Part shown: positions 61,610 to 64,000 of the stretch, piece by piece | Position numbering within the stretch: position 1 is the stretch's first letter | How the letters are laid out: every line of letters starts with the position of its first letter | NCBI RefSeq assembly: GCF_902499335.1 | Contig: NZ_CABVQK010000001.1 | Coordinates: 434,001 to 498,000, forward strand | Source of the DNA: Burkholderia lata | Lineage (GTDB): Bacteria; Pseudomonadota; Gammaproteobacteria; Burkholderiales; Burkholderiaceae | Direction: 5' to 3' | DNA length: 64,000 bases | Program-made: the position numbers and the translations under genes | The notes under the pieces: generated by a model | What the model saw: only the letters and a program-made list of their open reading frames with translations | What the model was told of the DNA's origin: nothing | Database searches by the model: none

Positions 61610-62620
61610 CTACGCGTCCTGGTTGCGCCGCCCGCCGTCGAACACCGGCGCCAGTCCCAGATGATCGAGCAGCCGCGCGAATTCGCCGAGCCGCTGCCGC
61701 ATGTACGCGGGCACATCCACGTTCGCATAGTCGTGGAAGCCCGCGCCCGTGCGTACGCCGTCGCGCCCGCTTTCCATGTTGCGCACGACGCTCGCGGCCG
61801 GCGCGAAGCGCGGGCCGATCTCGCCGGCCAGGTACTTCGACGCGTAGTACAGGATGTCGCAGCCGCCCCAGTCGATGAATTCGAGCAGCCCGAGCACCGC
61901 GAAGCGCGGGCCGAAGCCCGTGCGGATGGCCGTATCGATATCCTCCGCGCTTGCGACGCCCTCCTCGACCATTCGCGCAGCTTCGTTCATCGCGAGCGCC
62001 TGGATGCGCGGCACGATGTAGCCGGGCGCCGGCCCGCAGATCACCGGCTTCTTGCCGACGCGTTCGAGCAGCGCGGCGAGCGCATCGACCACCGATTGGT
62101 CGGTTGCATCGCTGCGGCTGATCTCGACCAGCGGCATCAGCAGCGCGGGATTCAGCCAGTGCGCATTCAGCATCCGTTCCGGGTGCGCAACATGGCGCTG
62201 CAATTCGGTGACGACGAACGTCGACGTGGTCGACGCAATCGTTGCGTGCGCGTCGACATGCTCGCCGAGCCAGCGCAACGCGTCGGCCTTCGCATCGAGC
62301 ACTTCAGGCAGCGCCTCGAACACGACGTCTGCATCACGCACGGCCTCCGCAGCGCCGTCCCGGGCAACGATCGCGATGCGCGCGACGGCCGCATCGGCCT
62401 GCGCGACATCGATTCGGCCGAGCGCGACCTGCGCGTGCAACGGCCTCGCGATCTCGTCGCGCGTGCGATCGTCGAAGGCGCTTTGGCCAGCCGCATCGCG
62501 CCGCTTGAAGTCGATCAGCGTCACGTCGATCCCGGCAAAGGCGAACACGAGCGCGATCCCCTGCCCCATGCGCCCCGCACCGAGCACATGCACGCGCGTC
62601 CCCTCGGCGGCCGCGCTCAT
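61610..62620 (-). CDS. 3-hydroxyacyl-CoA-dehydrogenase-like enzyme
   Basis: 336 residues. NAD site VHVLGAGRMGQGIALVFAFA. The N-domain has VFEALPEVLDAKADALRWLG and STTSTFVVTELQRHVAHPER followed by AHWLNPALLMPLVEI, where the catalytic His is in the HWLNP stretch (HFxxP in the classic enzyme). The C-domain has GYIVPRIQALAMNEAARMVE and a GFGPRFAVLGLLEFID end. Single-module 3HCDH relatives of this length include carnitine and gulonate dehydrogenases as well as hydroxybutyryl-CoA enzymes. Its start overlaps the stop of the opine-dehydrogenase-like gene. Confidence 0.88.
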   Translation of the reverse strand: MSAAAEGTRVHVLGAGRMGQGIALVFAFAGIDVTLIDFKRRDAAGQSAFDDRTRDEIARPLHAQVALGRIDVAQADAAVARIAIVARDGAAEAVRDADVVFEALPEVLDAKADALRWLGEHVDAHATIASTTSTFVVTELQRHVAHPERMLNAHWLNPALLMPLVEISRSDATDQSVVDALAALLERVGKKPVICGPAPGYIVPRIQALAMNEAARMVEEGVASAEDIDTAIRTGFGPRFAVLGLLEFIDWGGCDILYYASKYLAGEIGPRFAPAASVVRNMESGRDGVRTGAGFHDYANVDVPAYMRQRLGEFARLLDHLGLAPVFDGGRRNQDA

Positions 62621-63741
62621 GCTGAAACTCCCGCGACGCTGGCGAATCCGGCGTCGAGCAGCGCACGCATCGCGTCCTTCGACAACGCCGCGATCCCAAG
62701 CCGCTCCAGCGTGCGCCCTTCCGCATACAGGTCGCGCACCGCAACCGCGCTCGCGATGCTCAGCAGCCCCTGCGCAACCGGCGTCGGCACGCCGGCCCAG
62801 CGCCCGCACGACACGATGAACGACAGCCCGAGCCGGGTGTCCTCGAGCATGTAGCGATGGGTGCGCAGATCGATCTTCTCGCGCCAGTCGCCGCTATCGG
62901 TCAGCTTGCCGTGCGCGCCGCGCCCGTACATCCATTCGTCGCCTTCCGCCGCGTAGTGATCCGCGAGCGGGAAATGCGGCGCGCGGTAGCCGAGCGCTTC
63001 GCGCACCGCGATGCGTTCGGCGTCGAGCGCGTTCGTCACGCGGCGAATCGACGGCTGCGTGCCTTCGTTGTGGATGTCCCATGCGTCGAAGTGTTCGAGC
63101 GGCCCGGCGTTCATCAGGATCAGCGGCGGATGAATCACGGGGCCCGCGTTCATCAGCGCGCCGGACAGCGCATCCTCGACCGGCTCGACCGACGGATAGC
63201 CCACACGCAGCACGTCGAACGCCCAGCCGGCCGCATTCGCCGGAAATACCCCGGTCGGCAAGCGCGTCGCATACGCGCTGATCACGACGTCATTGTCGCC
63301 ATGCTTGCGCACCAGGTACGGCAGCGTGCCCGTCTCGGCGAATGCGACGCGCGAACGGTTGCCGGCATCGGACGCCGCCTGCGCGAACACGAAGCTGCCG
63401 AACGTGCCGGGCGGCAGGAAGACGACCTGGCCGTCCTCCAGCAAAGGCGCAACCTGCGCGGCGAGTGCGTCGTGCGACGTGGAAGGCAGCGGCACCACGA
63501 CGAGCTGCGCACCGCGCAACGCGGCTGCGAGATCGCCGGTCAGGCGGATGGCACCCGGCGCATCGCCGAGCGGCACCGCGCGCTTGCCGCGATAGTCGGT
63601 CACGTTCAGCACGCCGAGCTCGCGCAGCCGCGCATGCGGCTCGCGGTCGCGCCGCCACCACGTCACGTCGTGGCCCTTCTCGAGCAGGTCGATCGCCGCC
63701 GCATGGCAGCCGTGGCCGCCGCCCAGAACACATACCTTCAT
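62617..63741 (-). CDS. Octopine/nopaline dehydrogenase-family protein
   Basis: 374 residues, start after GGGAGAAGACG. NAD(P) site VCVLGGGHGCHAAAIDLLEK. The opine-dehydrogenase C-domain is seen in GPVIHPPLILMNAGPLEHFD, the strongly conserved HPP/NAG stretch, and further on in HYAAEGDEWMYGRGAHGKLT. Opine dehydrogenases join an amino acid to a 2-oxoacid reductively, or the reverse. Coupled (four-base overlap) to the 3HCDH-like gene, so the two should act on the same metabolite. Metallophore genes are absent. Confidence 0.87.
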   Translation of the reverse strand: MKVCVLGGGHGCHAAAIDLLEKGHDVTWWRRDREPHARLRELGVLNVTDYRGKRAVPLGDAPGAIRLTGDLAAALRGAQLVVVPLPSTSHDALAAQVAPLLEDGQVVFLPPGTFGSFVFAQAASDAGNRSRVAFAETGTLPYLVRKHGDNDVVISAYATRLPTGVFPANAAGWAFDVLRVGYPSVEPVEDALSGALMNAGPVIHPPLILMNAGPLEHFDAWDIHNEGTQPSIRRVTNALDAERIAVREALGYRAPHFPLADHYAAEGDEWMYGRGAHGKLTDSGDWREKIDLRTHRYMLEDTRLGLSFIVSCGRWAGVPTPVAQGLLSIASAVAVRDLYAEGRTLERLGIAALSKDAMRALLDAGFASVAGVSA

Positions 63742-63890
63742 CGTCTTCTCCCGGTGATTGAGTACTTCCGAGACTACGCGGCCGCCTGCGCCGCGTCGCT
63801 TCAAAACGCGCAACGGCACGCCCGTTCGCGCAACGCAATCGCGGCGGTGCGCAGACCGCCGCGCACCCGCATCCGCTACGAGGTCCGTGA

Positions 63891-64000
63891 ATGGATATCG
63901 CCCTGTCCCGCCATGCGCCGAACCGGCTCGGCACGCTGCACGCCCCCGACGAGGTCGAACGCGCGGTCGCGCACCGGCTCGGGCCGCACCGGATGGCCGC
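63891..64000 (+). CDS. Truncated gene at the right edge
   Basis: An ATG opens a frame of 36 codons that stays open to the window end. It starts MDIALSRHAPNRLGTLHAPD and is divergent from the opine-dehydrogenase-like gene, the usual place for its regulator. AGGTCC lies upstream. Too little is present to name a family. Confidence 0.5.
   Translation, partial: MDIALSRHAPNRLGTLHAPDEVERAVAHRLGPHRMA

Noticed and set aside
1-64000. tRNA or rRNA genes, prophage, insertion sequences
   Set aside because: I scanned for conserved RNA stretches, integrases, transposases and terminal repeats and saw none; short tRNAs could still be missed by eye.

Overview
The window is dense, GC-rich DNA from a betaproteobacterium, most likely a member of the Burkholderia cepacia complex. 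The evidence is the strong G/C third-position bias, a fucose-lectin relative of the BambL/RSL type, a DUF3348-DUF802-OmpA-DUF2894 cluster, general porins of the Burkholderia kind, and many LysR, MFS and GNAT genes. The assignment rests on recognised protein families, not on a database search. No rRNA, tRNA, phage, insertion sequence or CRISPR array is visible. The mix of catabolic and regulatory genes suggests a secondary chromosome, but this is inference.

Layout. 0-2 kb: a partial flavin/PNPOx-like gene, a glutathione transferase and a divergent LysR regulator. 2.0-2.7 kb: an AT-rich islet with a decayed BambL-type lectin, a strong terminator and an orphan Fur-box-like site. 2.7-7.4 kb: a TetR regulator divergent from an SDR / AlmA-like monooxygenase / alpha-beta hydrolase operon, then a PcaC-like gene. 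7.7-13.8 kb: a lipoprotein with 76 Gly-Thr-Ser triplets, an isoprenylcysteine-methyltransferase-like membrane protein, acetyltransferases, a tiny membrane peptide and an FMN reductase. 13.8-18.9 kb: a four-gene cluster whose core is a MotA/ExbB-like channel with a very long repetitive tail and a MotB/OmpA-like partner, a predicted ion-driven motor of unknown purpose. 19-25 kb: assorted metabolic genes. 25-28 kb: an adenylation-carrier-reductase megasynthase with its own promoter, beside a perfect 25-bp palindrome. 28-38 kb: small oxidoreductases with their regulators, an MFS carrier, an orphan binding protein, a lipoprotein RidA, a zinc-ribbon protein and the lysozyme inhibitor Ivy.

38-50.7 kb is a two-armed catabolic locus. 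The minus strand carries an amidohydrolase, a sodium-solute symporter with its DUF3311 partner, a porin and an IclR regulator. The plus strand carries a polyamine/opine-type ABC transporter together with a three-subunit flavoprotein oxidase (2Fe-2S, FAD/BFD and DAO subunits). A perfect inverted repeat lies between the IclR gene and the ABC operon.

50.7-59 kb is a run of seven minus-strand genes read divergently from a LysR regulator: acyl-CoA ligase, acyl-CoA dehydrogenase, CaiB-type CoA transferase, MFS carrier, porin, BON protein and an exported NylB-like serine hydrolase. Together they suggest hydrolysis, uptake and CoA activation of an organic acid. The window closes with an MHS carrier, a 3-hydroxyacyl-CoA-dehydrogenase-like enzyme translationally coupled to an octopine/nopaline-dehydrogenase-like enzyme, and a truncated divergent gene.
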